Source: Heterobasidion occidentale
Lineage: Eukaryota; Basidiomycota; Agaricomycetes; Russulales; Bondarzewiaceae
Direction of reading: 5' to 3'
DNA length: 64,000 bases
Assembly (NCBI GenBank): GCA_039111635.1
Contig: JBCAQO010000003.1
Location: 1,984,001 to 2,048,000 of the forward strand
The translations under genes and the position numbers were made by a program. The notes under the pieces are model-generated. The model saw nothing but the letters and a program-made list of their open reading frames with translations, was not told where the DNA came from and did not search any database. Shown piece after piece: positions 23,003 to 34,330 of this stretch; position 1 is the stretch's first letter, and the number at the start of each line of letters is the position of its first letter.

Positions 23003-24512
23003 TTAATGGAGTCCAATCTCCGCCTCTTCTCGGCCCCCCCACTCCCGCCCTGCGCCAGTCTCGGTGCGCGACGTGCTCCATAACGTTGACCCCCCAGCGG
23101 CGGACACGGTCGACGGCGTTGCCGCGCGGAATGGTGTTTCTGACATGTGTCCGTGCAAGGAGACCGAGTCGTCGTCGCGAGGCAGGAAGGCACGCGCCTC
23201 CTCGTCCGTGTGTGCCGGTAGCGTTTCGTCCTCCAGCTCCTCGTCGACCGCGCGGCGCGCCACATAAGACAGGTAGATGAAGATGCCGACGCAAAGAACG
23301 ATTCCGCCGATGGTCGAGTAGTGCGCGAGCGTGCTCTCGTCCTCCTCCGCGGCCTCTGGACGCGGCTTGACGTGATACGCCGCGAAGGAGTGAATAGAGT
23401 TCCCGAGTGCGGTGTGGATGATGACCTTGAAGAGGGAAAGTGCGGTGCACGCCGCGTATGTCCGCAGCGTGAGCGTCGGGGAAGCAGCAAGAAGGCAGTT
23501 CATGACGTTGTATGGGTACGGAGCCAGCCGAATCAAGAAGAGCAGCTTCGGGCGCTTCTCGATGGCGCGAACGACGCGCTTCACGGATACAGCGCATGAA
23601 AGCCAGCGGGAGATCGTCTCATGGAAGAGGTAACGCGAGAGTATGAATACGACGAGGGCGCCTGCGAGGGCTGCCGAATATGAGATAAGAGCACCAGTCC
23701 AGGGACCGAAGGTATAGCCTGATAGGATAATAAGAGTAGAATACAGAGGAAGAGGTGCTATTCGTGGCATGACATCGGTCAATACAAGTTATCACAGGAC
23801 AACGACACGGCGGAAGCACGTACGAAATGTAGTCAGGAAGATGAGGAAGAAGAGGACGGCATGTCCGAAGCGCTCGTCGGCCTTAAGCCAGCCGGACAAA
23901 TCATCCAGACCTGTGACGGAGGGCGGAAAAGGTGAAACGGTGGTTCATTTTTCGTTCTTGACATAAACAAGACGGGCGTTTGCGAGACACATACCCTTGA
24001 AAACTTCCTCTTTCCACACCGCAATGGTCAACAAGAAGCCAAGACTAGTCAACAAGTATACGATTAAGGGGAGCCAAGGTTTCAATAATGCATAGAGACG
24101 GTATCTTCGGTGATGGGCATAATCGGAGTGAAGAGATTGTCGAGGGACGGCAAGCATGGCGGTCGAGGGAGCGCGTGAGTATGAAGATGACCGGCGAGAC
24201 GACGAGTCAGGCAGAGCTAGGACGCGGACACGGCGTCGAGCGTCGGTCGGGGGGCGCGATGTAGCCCTCGCGCTTTGACCGAGAGAATGTGTCTAGCGGT
24301 GTTTCTTCATGCCGGCCTTTCTCGTTCACTGTGCTCTCGAAATGCAGATACCGGAATGGGGACTGTGATTGCTGGTGGAATGTGGGTGACGTTGAAACCG
24401 GCCGCGCAGGAGCCGATTCCGTCAGGAGGCGCAGAGGACCTCCTCTGCTACTCTGATGACGATGCGGATGCGGACGGGAATCAGTCGGAGTATTCGAGCT
24501 GCTCGCAGACAT
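23003..24512 (-). CDS. Tvp38/TMEM64-type VTT-domain membrane protein
   Basis: Golgi/endomembrane protein of the SNARE-associated (VTT, DedA-like) family; members are linked to lipid scrambling and vesicle trafficking. The first exon from 24512 encodes a polar Ser/Pro/His-rich tail (SASSSNTPTDSRPHPH). Later exons give a TM near LPLIVYLLTSLGFLLTIAV, LDDLSGWLKADERFGHAVLF, then PLYSTLIILSGYTFGPWTGA, the VTT core RPKLLFLIRLAPYPYNVMNC (including the FLIRLAPxPYNVMN pattern), LRTYAACTALSLFKVIIHTA, and LGNSIHSFA. A further TM (GGIVLCVGIFIYLSYVARR) precedes an acidic tail ending REEAEIGLH. The large 3' exon (about 23003-23760) is continuous; upstream junctions are approximate. Confidence 0.85.
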
Positions 24513-25375
24513 GTCGAAACGCTACAAAATATAGAAATTGACAGTCAATGACAAGCATCCCGATTGTGATAAGGGAATTACCTGGTTGGGAGGGGGTTTG
24601 CAGGCGCTAGAGCACGTAGACAGGTATCTTGATCTTGGATGCGCGGTTTACGGGAAAGCGACGATATGTTGGAGCATAAAAGACGAGCGAGGTTAAAGCG
24701 AGCGGTGGAAACAGGTGGTATAACGGGCTATTATTATTATAGGGAAGGTGCCAGCACTATTAGGGTGGATGCAAGCGATCTTTGCAAGGAGTGCACCCCG
24801 TCGTCGTTCAAAATCCCTCCCCTGTGACTACCACCACATTCCCACGCCTCTGTACCCGACATCAATCCCCGCTTCCCCGCTTCGGCGGGTCCAATGGTCA
24901 GTTGCAGGGAAACGCAATTGAAGTCGTCCCTGTACAAAGAGGATTCAAGGCCTAGGCAAACATGGAAATATGTTGGAATTTACGCCCAGACTGCAAGGAG
25001 ATATTTTCTCTCATGCTTAGTTCACGGAATTATTCCGGGCTTGAAGGAGTGAGTATGTGTCTTCAGCGTCAGTTTCATATTGCTCCAAGGCCCTTATCAT
25101 GGCTATATGAGGGCAAACAACCCCTGCTCCATGTACCATGCGTCATGGGGTGCTCGTGAAATCGAAATCGTAAGTTCCCCAGGACTCAAGTGCTCAGGAG
25201 GAGGGGGCAGAAGAAACATGAGATGATCGATGATTTGAACGGACCGGGATCGCGATGCCGGATTTTGTTGGACAAATAAATAAATATTAAATAAATGCAA
25301 CTAGATGTCAGTGAGGTCAGCAACCGGTCCGATGTCACACGCACGTCTCTCTCTTGCTGCCCCACATTCAGCAGG
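24513..25375. other. Intergenic between two divergent genes
   Basis: No exon chain supported. Short open frames (for example plus 24639-24827) lack family signals. AT-rich element TAAATAAATATTAAATAAATG at 25276-25296 lies about 80 bases ahead of the next plus-strand gene and may be part of its promoter. Confidence 0.35.
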
Positions 25376-25854
25376 ATGTCTGCTCTTCGTTGGTGCAGAA
25401 ATCTCCCTCGTTACACGACCTCGACAGCATCGGCATCGCGATGTAGACACTTTGCCACCTCGCAGCGCCTGCGCCAGGCGCAGGAACAGCAGCGCAGTCC
25501 ACACGCTCAATTCTACTCAGATCTCGTGCCGGGGATGATCCCAATCGCCCTGCTCGGTTCGGCGGTATACATGGTACGCAGTCTTTTCATCCCCCTGAGC
25601 CGTATCCTTCTTCAGACCATCAGAGGCCAACTACATTCATGTAGGCTCTGCAACTGCTGCAGTCACGCCTGTCACATGAAAAGCACCTTGACCAGGCGCG
25701 CTCACGCGTCAATGAACTGGAGGCCGAAATCGATGCATTGCTTGAGCAGCAGCAAGCACGAAGCTTTGGCATTTCGGGCACCGCCACGCCAGTTAGTGCA
25801 GACCCCGCATCCGGCGCCCCGAAACCCAGAGGATGGTTCGGTCAATTCTGGTAG
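25376..25854 (+). CDS. Small putative mitochondrial membrane protein with coiled coil
   Basis: Two exons, 25376-25573 and 25645-25854, joined across a 71-nt GTACGC..TAG intron, about 135 aa. The N-terminus MSALRWCRNLPRYTTSTASA is basic and Ser/Thr-rich with RCRHFATSQRL, a typical mitochondrial presequence with a plausible RHFATS cleavage region. A hydrophobic segment (MIPIALLGSAVYMALQLLQS) is followed by an amphipathic helix LDQARSRVNELEAEIDALLE and a tail ending PKPRGWFGQFW. It fits a small inner-membrane protein with one TM and a coiled coil; no specific family named. Confidence 0.65.
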
Positions 25855-26126
25855 AGATGCGGACCGGTGTATAAGTATGTAACCGGAGAATTCTCTTCGC
25901 CACATTTCGTGGTGAACAAAGAAGTTTTGACAGTACGCTTCGCGGCAGCTTCGACTCATCTTGCGATCATTTTGTTGCAAATCTCCTGACGTCCGGAGAT
26001 CCTTCCATATAAATTGATCGAGATCAGCTCACGGCTTGAAACTATATACCCGTAAGAATCATATTAGAATGGAAGTCAAACCCTATATTTGAAGACCGGA
26101 TGATGCGAGACAGTAAACAGAATCAC

Positions 26127-27553
26127 TCAGAAGGTTAGAGTCTTTACAAGGACGTTCCTGTGGCGATCGTAGAGTTTGGCCGAGCTGTTGTGAACAGGTG
26201 TCAGAAGGGTTCTCAAACTTTTCAGAATTCGCCGAGTACCTGAGTACGGCCGAAGCGAGGCCAGTAAAGGCCTTCACTGTGTCCTTCCCGCGTCTTAATT
26301 TGAAGACGTCGTATGCTGTTCGTCGGAGTGATTGGTCAGAGCCGCATACCGGAAAGCAACTGTGCGTGACCCGACTCACAGACAAACATCAAGTCCATTA
26401 TCAGCTTTATTCGATTCATCTGGAGCCAGTGATCCTGACGCTGCAATCGCTGCAGCTCTGTCTCATCAATCTTCGTGTTGCGTGGGGTCGATTTGGCCGT
26501 CGCGCCAGTCATGGAATCGGCAAACAGACGTGATTCCACTGTCTCGCAAGTTGAGTCACCGGGTTGAAATGGAAGGACCGGCCTCTTTACCTTCACGCTG
26601 CGAGTTGAGAATGATGCTGCGTTCAACACCATTCTCTACAAGGTTCACAAGGGTGCTGGCAAACCAACAACAGTCGGCTATGCGTCCGGCTCGATCGCCA
26701 GTACGTTTGCCGAGAAGGCCAAGTTTTGAGAACGTTGCGATATCATCCGCAAACGCATTAACCAGCTCGAGTAGCACGGGGGGTGGTGCATGGAGAAATG
26801 TATGCAGCAGGGGCCTGGGTGACGGCTCCTTCGTATCAGAAGGCCTATCTGGAGGGTATATAGGAGCAGCAGAATGCTCGGCCATGATAGATGTCAGCGG
26901 AGAGAGCCAGTTGAAAAGAATGAGGCATTTCCTATTCTGCACTTCAATACGACTAGACGGAGAATGACGAATAGAATGGAAACCTTGTAAGAGAAAGACC
27001 TGATACAGTCGACTCCAATCGTTTGACTAGCCCGGCCCCCCAGTCAGTTCTTTTTCGTGATGAGCGCCTCAGAAGGGAATAGTGAAAGAGCAAGTAGACG
27101 CGCAGAGAATATTGCATCAGTTTCTAGACGATTCATCATCAATACACAACGGAACGTTGTGAGACGCTACGCAAGAAATGGGAATGCACTCACGAATGCC
27201 TTATCCCTACCGTTGCTTGTCTTCAGCATCTCGCGCCATATCTCCTCCTTCCGTACGCGAGCTTTGGCATTCACCTTAGCAGCATCCTCATCATCATCTA
27301 TTTCCTGTTCGAGGTCTGTAGGCCTTTCCTCCATCTCCTCATGACTGGTGTATACTTCTGGCGTATAAACACTGGCATTTGGCGAAATGATGGATGTTCG
27401 AGGGGTACGTGGCGGGTGCGCAGAATGTGGGTTCATCTGGAACCCACTGTTTCCCATTCCCTCGAATGATGTAGGATAGTATGAGCCATCGAGAGGCGAG
27501 GAAGATGATGAAGCATGGCTAGGCAAAGAATTGGGAAAGGAAACAGAGGACAT
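26127..27553 (-). CDS. Peroxisomal membrane protein, PEX11 family
   Basis: Peroxisome proliferation and division factor. The N-terminal exon (27553-about 27195) is a disordered, Ser/Pro-rich and then acidic extension reaching EEIWREMLKTSNGRDKAF. Downstream exons give KLMQYSLRVYLLFHYSLLR, RLESTVSGLSLTRKCLILFN, ELVNAFADDIATFSKLGLLG, RTGDRAGRIADCCWFASTLV, QMNRIKLIMDLMFVSYDVFK and a C-terminus AKLYDRHRNVLVKTLTF ending at 26127. The SKLGLL..RAGRxADxCWF block and the KLIMDLxF amphipathic stretch are PEX11 hallmarks. The acidic N-terminal extension of about 115 aa resembles the long fungal PEX11C-type proteins. Head-to-head with a dynein light chain gene, ATGs 260 bp apart. Confidence 0.88.
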
Positions 27554-27813
27554 GACCAGACTCGTACGTTCTATAGGGTATGCTGCAAGAGGTCTTGGAC
27601 TTCAAAGACCGACAAAAGTTGTCGCTAAAGCGTCGAAGATACGTCGAACACCGAACAGAAGAAGCGCTATGAGCTGACACGTGGTGACCACTGACGCTAA
27701 CGACAAACAACACCCAAATAGACGCCTTCGCCTCCGCCTCTCCAAAGCGTTCTGAGTCTTAGAAATCGCAGGCCTCGGGCTACATAAATCCAGGCCGTAC
27801 ACAGCCAACGACA

Positions 27814-28441
27814 ATGGCTTCTGCGACTCTTCCCGGGATGCGCTCACCTATAACGCCTCGCTCAAATGCGCCTTCTCCACGTCCTAAATTTGATTCCGAT
27901 TTATTGAAAGCCTATGTCAAGAAGCTGCTCTCGACGACTCTCCAGGGTGCCTCTTGGCCAGAGGCGCGAGATCGAGACCGAGTGCGGGCTTGGATGAAGG
28001 AAATCGGAGAACGAGTGAAGGAAAGGATGATAGGTACGTATTCATCACCCTGCATGCTCTATATTGACGACCAAGCTATGAAATCAGAAATTGAGCCCCG
28101 AGGCTTGTGAGTCCCTCTCACCCAACATGACACATGTACAAGCTAGTGCTGATATCCAACCCCAGTAAATATATCGTCTTGACACAAATTAACGAGAACT
28201 TGGGACAAGGCGGACGGTGAGGCAAGGTCACGTGAGATCCACTTGCTAACTGCTGAAATGATTTGGTCTCGCAGAGCAGACATGATATGCCATTGGGAGG
28301 ATTCAGACGCCGTTGTGCAGGAAGTACTCGTAAATGTAAGAAGACTGATCATTGAGCCGAGAATGTTGCCTGACGAGACGTACCACAACCTAGGACTCTC
28401 TTATCTGCATCTGTATCGCATTCGCCGTGCGGACTGTATGA
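27814..28441 (+). CDS. Tctex-1 family dynein light chain
   Basis: Cytoplasmic dynein light chain subunit of the Tctex-1/DYNLT family. Five exons; after the N-terminal exon the introns are GTACGT..CAG, GTGAGT..CAG, GTGAGG..CAG and GTAAGA..TAG. The protein reads FDSDLLKAYVKKLLSTTLQG, VRAWMKEIGERVKERMIEIE, PRGFKYIVLTQINENLGQGG, RADMICHWEDSDAVVQEVLV and ends DSLICICIAFAVRTV. KYIVLTQIxENxGQG followed by CHWED and a Cys/Val-rich last strand is the Tctex-1 fold signature. About 135 aa including a Pro/Ser N-terminal extension. The last strand ends in AFAVRTV where animal homologues usually have a tyrosine/leucine-rich end. Confidence 0.85.
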
Positions 28442-31282
28442 CATGTTTGTTGTCGCCATCGGCTACCCGTGATACCCCTTTCTCGTACAGTATAGCCCAG
28501 TATAACCTTAGGGATACCCGTCTTTCTCACACCTTAATACCAATTTCAATCCGGATCTACTCGCTCTTCAGACGTTCCGTAGGTCCAGATCCTATTCTTC
28601 CAAGACTGGCGCTACCAGAAGGGATGGCCGCTTTGGCACTTCTCATCTTCCATCGGCGGTTCTCCTCTGAAATGGCAAATTCCGAGATCGCTGCCTTCCC
28701 TCGCCTTCGTGAGTTTGTCCTTCGCGGTTTTCTGCCGCCGGGTTGTACTGTTATTCAATTGGGCCCGCGCGCATCTTCATTCATTCAGCCTAACTTTGTA
28801 CTATGCCACACAAGAACTCGCTATAAACAGCAACATGGAGCCTTGTACCTATCTTGGCCCAATCGGCGAACCGCGGTGCATGTGGCCCTGTGCTACAAAG
28901 ATCTTATTCAGTGAAAGTGGAGCATGTCGTCGGAGAGGCCGTGATGGCGGAGGGTTAATATGAGGTGGGTCAAGCATAGAGCTTGTGGTAGTCGTAACGT
29001 AACGTGTGTTCCCTCTCTTGGTTATCGAAGTCCACATCAGAAATCCCTCATTTGGAACAATGCCCCATCAACTGCCCTTCCATACGTGGGACTGGCGCAG
29101 GGGCTTACAACTAGTATACATGGGATCTTTCCTTCCATGCAGTGCATCATTACGACAACGTACGCATGAAGACCCCAGGATTGGTCGGTGAAGGAAAATG
29201 GCCTGGACTGCGAGCAATGTGATCTCGGATCTATACCTATACCCAAGCATGGAAGTGAAACGACAAAGCGCTGTTATTAGTATGTGAAATTGCAGCTCTA
29301 GACACAGGAATGCAAGTATGATAGTTATGTTGCTCGGACCCGAATACTTGTTCACAGGACGTGCTTCTGTTCACGGAAGTGGTGGAACTCGCGTTCGCTT
29401 GCTCGATGATCAGTCTGATGGGCAGCACTGCAAGAAAACAAGATAGAGCGTGAATCCCAAGTAGAAAGGTTGGGGTAAAATCCTTCTCGGAGAGGGGTGC
29501 TGATATGATTGCGGTCCGCCCGCATCCCGCTTTGAGCATTCACAAAGGAGTCATGCACACACACACACACTGGTACTGATCAGACAAATTGATTTGAACG
29601 ACCAGGCGCTTCATCAGCGCGTTCCTACTTCGGTGTTCCAATGTGCCAGAGGACCCTGTACACTCTGAATCCCGCTTGCTAGAAAGAAGATTGTTCAAAT
29701 CTGGAAAGAGGCTTCGCCCTTGTGGCGTTTTTGCGTCGTCGGCGGAGCAAAAAGTACGGCATCCATGGATCATATCGTAACCTGGTGAGAGTTCGAGCTC
29801 ATCTGAAGTTCTGCCGAATGCGCTGTAAGCACGCGAAACTATTGGCAACTCTCAGTCTTCAAATCAATCGACAAATAAAATAAAATGCTGATAGCGAATA
29901 TCTAGATATGAGAAAAAACTTACCTTCGCACTTATAGCTAGCAGCGAACCTTCCCTTCTTGAGCTTTCAATGATGTCGTGGTAGCCTAGTTGCAAGAAAT
30001 CAGCAGAGAGGGGTCGGCTCATCCCAAGAGGTCGTTCTGCAACGATATCTGATACTCTCCGAAGCAGTGTCCAAAGCAAAAAGAGAACATATATATCAAA
30101 TGGTAATACTTACATGGTTTAGCGGTACGCTGAGGCTATAGCGGGATCAGGTCATCCCGCAGCATCCCACGAGAACCAGGCCTCCATGATCATATGCTGC
30201 ATAGGACGTAAGGTGTTGCGACGTACGCCAACTGGACGAGGAAACAAGACACCGCGGGCACCATGTCTGGGGCAATAGAGCAAGCGAAACCCGTCCGCGG
30301 GAAAGATCAAAGATAATCAACGGATACCTTGTCCACCACCTAGGGTCTCACCACTCGGGACCTACCGCTCCATGTACCTGGTGTGGGGGATCTGTACTCT
30401 TCTTGACTATCGAACTTTAGACTGTGCCTTCGAAAAATTTGTCCAATGCCAAGGAAGACCTGGTGCAAGAATACTAAAGAACACCCTGTATTGTTCATCT
30501 GCCTTCCTTCCAATGGGCCGCCGGTTGGTGCAGGCTTTGAGGGCAATATAGGCTGTCAGACGAGGTCAAAGCCCCCAGTCTTCTTTCAATTCGTATGGGC
30601 GCGGTGGTTATCTTGCGTGCTAGGAACGTTTTCCAAAATACCGTGATGTACCTGTTGACAATATGCATGTGAGTAATCTTAAAAACGGGGTCTACTTTTC
30701 TGTTGCAAACGCGGGAACTCACGGGGAGTACGTACGCGCGTGGGATCGCGAGTGAGCTCGATATGGTGGCATGGTCAAATCTAGTAGAGTACTTGGTCCC
30801 ACAAGGTGGTGCGGACCGACGATGCCACGGCGATTTCACATCAGTGTCTTTTGAATCCGGCGCGTCTGGCGACAGCCAGAGGTGATCAGAAGGTTTCCGG
30901 AAAGCGTACGACAAGACAGGAAACTTGCGGCAGCCTACGGGAGAGTTGCTCAGTCTTAGAAGCAATACGATCATACTGAAGCTTCTCAGGACAATGTTGA
31001 CCTCTTTGAAGGATGTACTCGTGAAAGGACAGGCAGGTTAGCAAGTGTAGAATTTTGAAATGCGAAGATTCACTCAAAGATCCCCGAGAGTTACGCGATA
31101 CCTCGCAGCTTCGATGCTAGACATCTGATTGTTTATGTCCTATACAGTCACGGCGATGCCGTCAGAGAGGACCTGGGGAGAGTCTGAAAACAGACGGGGA
31201 CATAAATTCTTTGCACTACGGAGACCGTTGTGGGCATGCGCAAAAAGTCTCAGAGGCTATTTCAGACGTCTCCGCTATGGTC
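28442..31282. other. Gene-poor 2.8 kb with exon-like minus-strand pieces
   Basis: Several minus-strand stretches read like exons but do not chain cleanly: 30079-29930 (LLRRVSDIVAERPLGMSRPL then LQLGYHDIIESSRREGSLLA), 29830-29585 (SPGYDMIHGCRTFCSADDAK, PDLNNLLSSKRDSECTG) and 29520-29380 (TPTFLLGIHALSCFLAVLPI). Possible GTAAG donors and AG acceptors exist, yet joins leave phase conflicts. This may be one divergent gene I could not solve, a decayed gene, or noncoding DNA. A CA repeat sits at about 29556-29570. Confidence 0.3.
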
Positions 31283-32042
31283 CTAGAGTAGACCGAAATG
31301 AGAGCGAGCGAGATTCGGACAATTACAGACCAATGACATACCGCTGGAGGATACCGAAGACCTAGAAAGAATCAGCGACGTCCTGGAGCAAATGGAAGAC
31401 GAGAAGGGATATTACTCACGGTTCTTCGTATACACCACCAGGGACAGGGCCACTGCCTGCCTGAACCCAGTGGGACATGTAGAGCCAGCGAGCAGACCTG
31501 AACGATGGAATTACATACATACCTGATCAGTGACAGAGGTGCCGGGGACGCCGCTTCACTCAGTGAGGTTACAGCGAGCTGCAGCGTCCAATTTTCGGAC
31601 TCGATTGCGCTATTCAGTTTTCTGGACAGCTTGAAACGACTGCATGCGCAGAGAAAAGCATCGTATAGATGTGCTGCATCACCTGTGTGAGCTCTTCGCG
31701 CTGGTGTGTCGGCTCGCGACGTGTATTTTGTACTAAGAGTCTAAGACCCTTCTCTGGCTCTTCGCTGTTCAACGACAGATTCTTGGAGTCATGTGATTTC
31801 TTTGTGTCGTCGTCGGTGACTGTTCCGCGCGTTCCGCTTTCACTTGACGAAATCGTCTCCAACTAAAAACTGTCGGCTGTTGAACTCAATTGTATCCGAC
31901 CAGGTGAACGAATGCTTACTTTGGCGTTAACGTTGACGAATATCATTTCACCATACCAATCGATGTTGTGGCTTCCGATACCTAGGTATGTGGTTGATTG
32001 TTCAAGCATATAGATTTCTTCAGCCCGGATTTCGACAATCAT
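31283..32042 (-). CDS. Hypothetical protein, 5 exons
   Basis: A coherent minus-strand chain with good splice sites: MIVEIRAEEIYMLEQSTTYL and SHNIDWYGEMIFVNVNAK (GTAAGC..TAG), then LETISSSESGTRGTVTDDDT to REPTHQREELTQ (GTGATG..AAG), then LSRKLNSAIESENWTLQLAV and SEAASPAPLSLIR (GTATGT..CAG), then SARWLYMSHWVQAGSGPVPG, GVYEEP (GTGAGT..TAG), then a Ser-rich end near 31283. An in-frame stop precedes the ATG. About 190 aa. No family recognised; the short last exon could be a wrong choice of acceptor. The start lies close to a plus-strand candidate. Confidence 0.45.
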
Positions 32043-32150
32043 CACACGGCCTCATGATACGGAATCGCCCTTCCTTGCTTAGAACCGCTCTGTGGAAACT
32101 AGGACTATGTCAGAACTTACGCTCTGCTCGAGTTTAACGGAGATGGAATC

Positions 32151-32540
32151 ATGACATGCTACCCCCCGAGCGTGTACTCCGTCAAAAATAAGATGCCGCC
32201 TCTAGAATATGGAACCGAAGTGCGTCTGCTATCAAACACCGCCGATTTGAGTGGTGCCGCTTTTTTGAATGTTCCGGTGAGTTACATCACTTGACGCGTT
32301 CTCACTTGACGCATTCCGATCGGATGCAACGCGTATCGTATACAGTATCCACCACCATAGCGGATGTTCCACCGTCTGGTTTCTGCCGTCACCCGCTATG
32401 TTCATGGATGCGTGGTATATGTGAGTCAATTTTCCACACTATCTGTAAATCTTTACGATCACTGTTTGAAATTTCTTCAGAAAGGCCTCGAGCTCACAAC
32501 CATGGAAACTCGGCCATCGGGCTACTTTGCTAGCATGTGA
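32151..32540 (+). CDS. Short hypothetical, possibly partial gene
   Basis: Exon 32151-32279 encodes MTCYPPSVYSVKNKMPPLEY and TEVRLLSNTADLSGAAFLNV, joined by GTGAGT..TAG to MFHRLVSAVTRYVHGCVVY and by GTGAGT..CAG to KGLELTTMETRPSGYFASM with a TGA at 32540; about 80 aa. The frame is also open just upstream (YVRTYALLEFNGDGI), preceded by an AG acceptor at about 32102, so more 5' exons could exist; these would overlap the start of the minus-strand neighbour. Unrecognised; one of the two may be noncoding. Confidence 0.35.
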
Positions 32541-32691
32541 TGCTGCAGCTGCAGTTGTCTCATCATTCATGAAGCTGGAGGGCTTACCAACTGTATTGCT
32601 CATCCTCCCGTACCCGACGCCGAAGTATTGAAATTATGACTTCGCTCAAAAACATCGCGCACAACACCATCGTGCACCAAAATTTCTTGTA

Positions 32692-33622
32692 ATGACAGGT
32701 TCTAACGACCACATCTCTGCGTCACAATTTTTCTCGCTCCCACCAGATATTCGGAGGCTCCGTGATGTGGTTGCAGAACAGGGATGGGACGAAGCCTGGT
32801 AGGTCGTTCTAGAAATCACAGTCTCATCGAACTCATCTTATCTCAGGAAGCAAAATCTGACGCCATGGGAGGACCCTGACGTTTACGATGTGCAACCGGC
32901 CTTGCGAGAACTGATTAATTCATCTCGTCTGGAGCTTCCCACTACAGGAAAGGCCCTGGTGCCCGGATGCGGAAGAGTTAGTATCGATTCACGTATGCTC
33001 ACTTATGTGCTGATGTACATCTTTCCAGGGGTATGATGTGATACACATCGCATCAAGCCTCGGGCTTGAAACATTGGGAACTGATATCTCATCTCAAGCT
33101 ATCCAAGCGGCGAAAGGGTGAGAGTTGCCGTTGAATCACCGCCGTACTGCTCCCTCTGATGCAAGTCTCCCACCTCGCCAGGCGTCTGGCCTCCCTTCCT
33201 GGTGCTCAAGCTTCCGGAAAAGTCTTCTTTCAGGAAGCCGACTTCTTCAGCATGACTTTACCTGAAAACGAGTGCTTTGATCTTGTGTATGACTATACGT
33301 ACGTAAAACACCTCCATCCAGGATCTCTCGTTGAGAAGGAACGACTTGTTGTAGATTTTTTGTGGCCATCCCACCCTCGCGGCGCAGCGAATGGGGTCGA
33401 CAAATGACCGCGTTGACGAAGCCTGGCGCCTACCTGATTACTCTCGCATTTCCTCTCGGTCTGGATCCTAACGGAGGCGGTCCACCGTTCTTCATGACGC
33501 CCGAACATTACCACGAAGCGCTCGCTGGGTGGACGAAGGTCCTAGATGAGGTGCCGATAGGAAGCAGCCCGACTCACAAGAACAAAGAGAGGATTATTGT
33601 ATGGAGGAAATTTGACACATGA
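32692..33622 (+). CDS. SAM-dependent thiol/halide methyltransferase-like (TPMT fold)
   Basis: Class I methyltransferase of the thiopurine-methyltransferase/HOL family, whose plant and fungal members methylate halides, thiols or bisulfide. Five exons from MTGSNDHISASQFFSLPPDI: VAEQGWDEAWKQNLTPWEDP, then motif I region GKALVPGCGRGYDVIHIASS with the GxGxG-type loop, then GLETLGTDISSQAIQAAK with the acidic residue contacting SAM, FQEADFFSMTLPENECFDLV and YDYT, and a last exon with AIPPSRRSEWGRQMTALTKP, AYLITLAFPLGLDPNGGGPP and RIIVWRKF. The order W...P...PGCG...D(I)S...DFF...YDYTFF...P is as in HOL1-like proteins. The exact substrate cannot be read. About 240 aa; the end at 33622 is a TGA. Confidence 0.85.
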
Positions 33623-34330
33623 GTAGCGCACCGCTTGTGATAGAAGCCATACTGAAGCCATACAGCGAATGCAAGCATATTTCCTTGAATGTCGACACAG
33701 AGCCTCCCTCGAAGATAGCAGTTGAATCACGGTCCAGATTTTTACTAACCAACACAGATGATAGTAGATGGGGGTCGTTGGGTTGAAGAACAATCGGGTC
33801 CACTGGGTGTGACTGACTCCTTCACATGCAGGTTAAGCCTGGACGTTCGTCCACTCGGTGGTAATGGATCATCACGATTCGTGCCTCCCATGCCACGAGT
33901 GTTCCGAGCACGCATCCAGGACACTGGACTTCAGCAGTCGGCCTCTCAGTCCGGCTTGTACTGGGCTTTCAATACGTCGCAGCCACCTATCTCCGCGATT
34001 GCTCGTCGTCTTCGACGATTGTGCTATCTCAGATACTTGAGAGGTACGTTGACCCAGGCCTGCACACTGTGCTATGTACAAGATCTGACGGGAGGGTTTG
34101 AATTGAATTCTAGTACAGCCCTTATGCCTGAGAAGTATCCTAAAACGATTGCTTATATCTATGTACGATACTCGAGATTTTGACAATGCACCATGATTAT
34201 GCTCGGGGAAGTGGTAATTCTTAGATGGCCACGGAGTCGCCTGGGCTGTGTTCCATTACGGGGGCGTTGCTATTATGCACCCCAAAAATCTCACTGTATC
34301 TATTTCAAGGCAATAAATTGCTAAAATCTG
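33623..34330. other. Intergenic after the methyltransferase gene
   Basis: An open plus-strand frame spans 33758-34183 but starts from no convincing ATG context and has no recognisable motif. Otherwise this looks like 3'UTR and promoter DNA. Confidence 0.3.

Noticed and set aside
28243..28914. Open plus-strand fr.ame of 223 codons overlapping the dynein light chain gene
   Set aside because: It reads through two introns of the Tctex-1 gene and continues past its stop in another frame; the continuation has no motif, so it is most likely chance.
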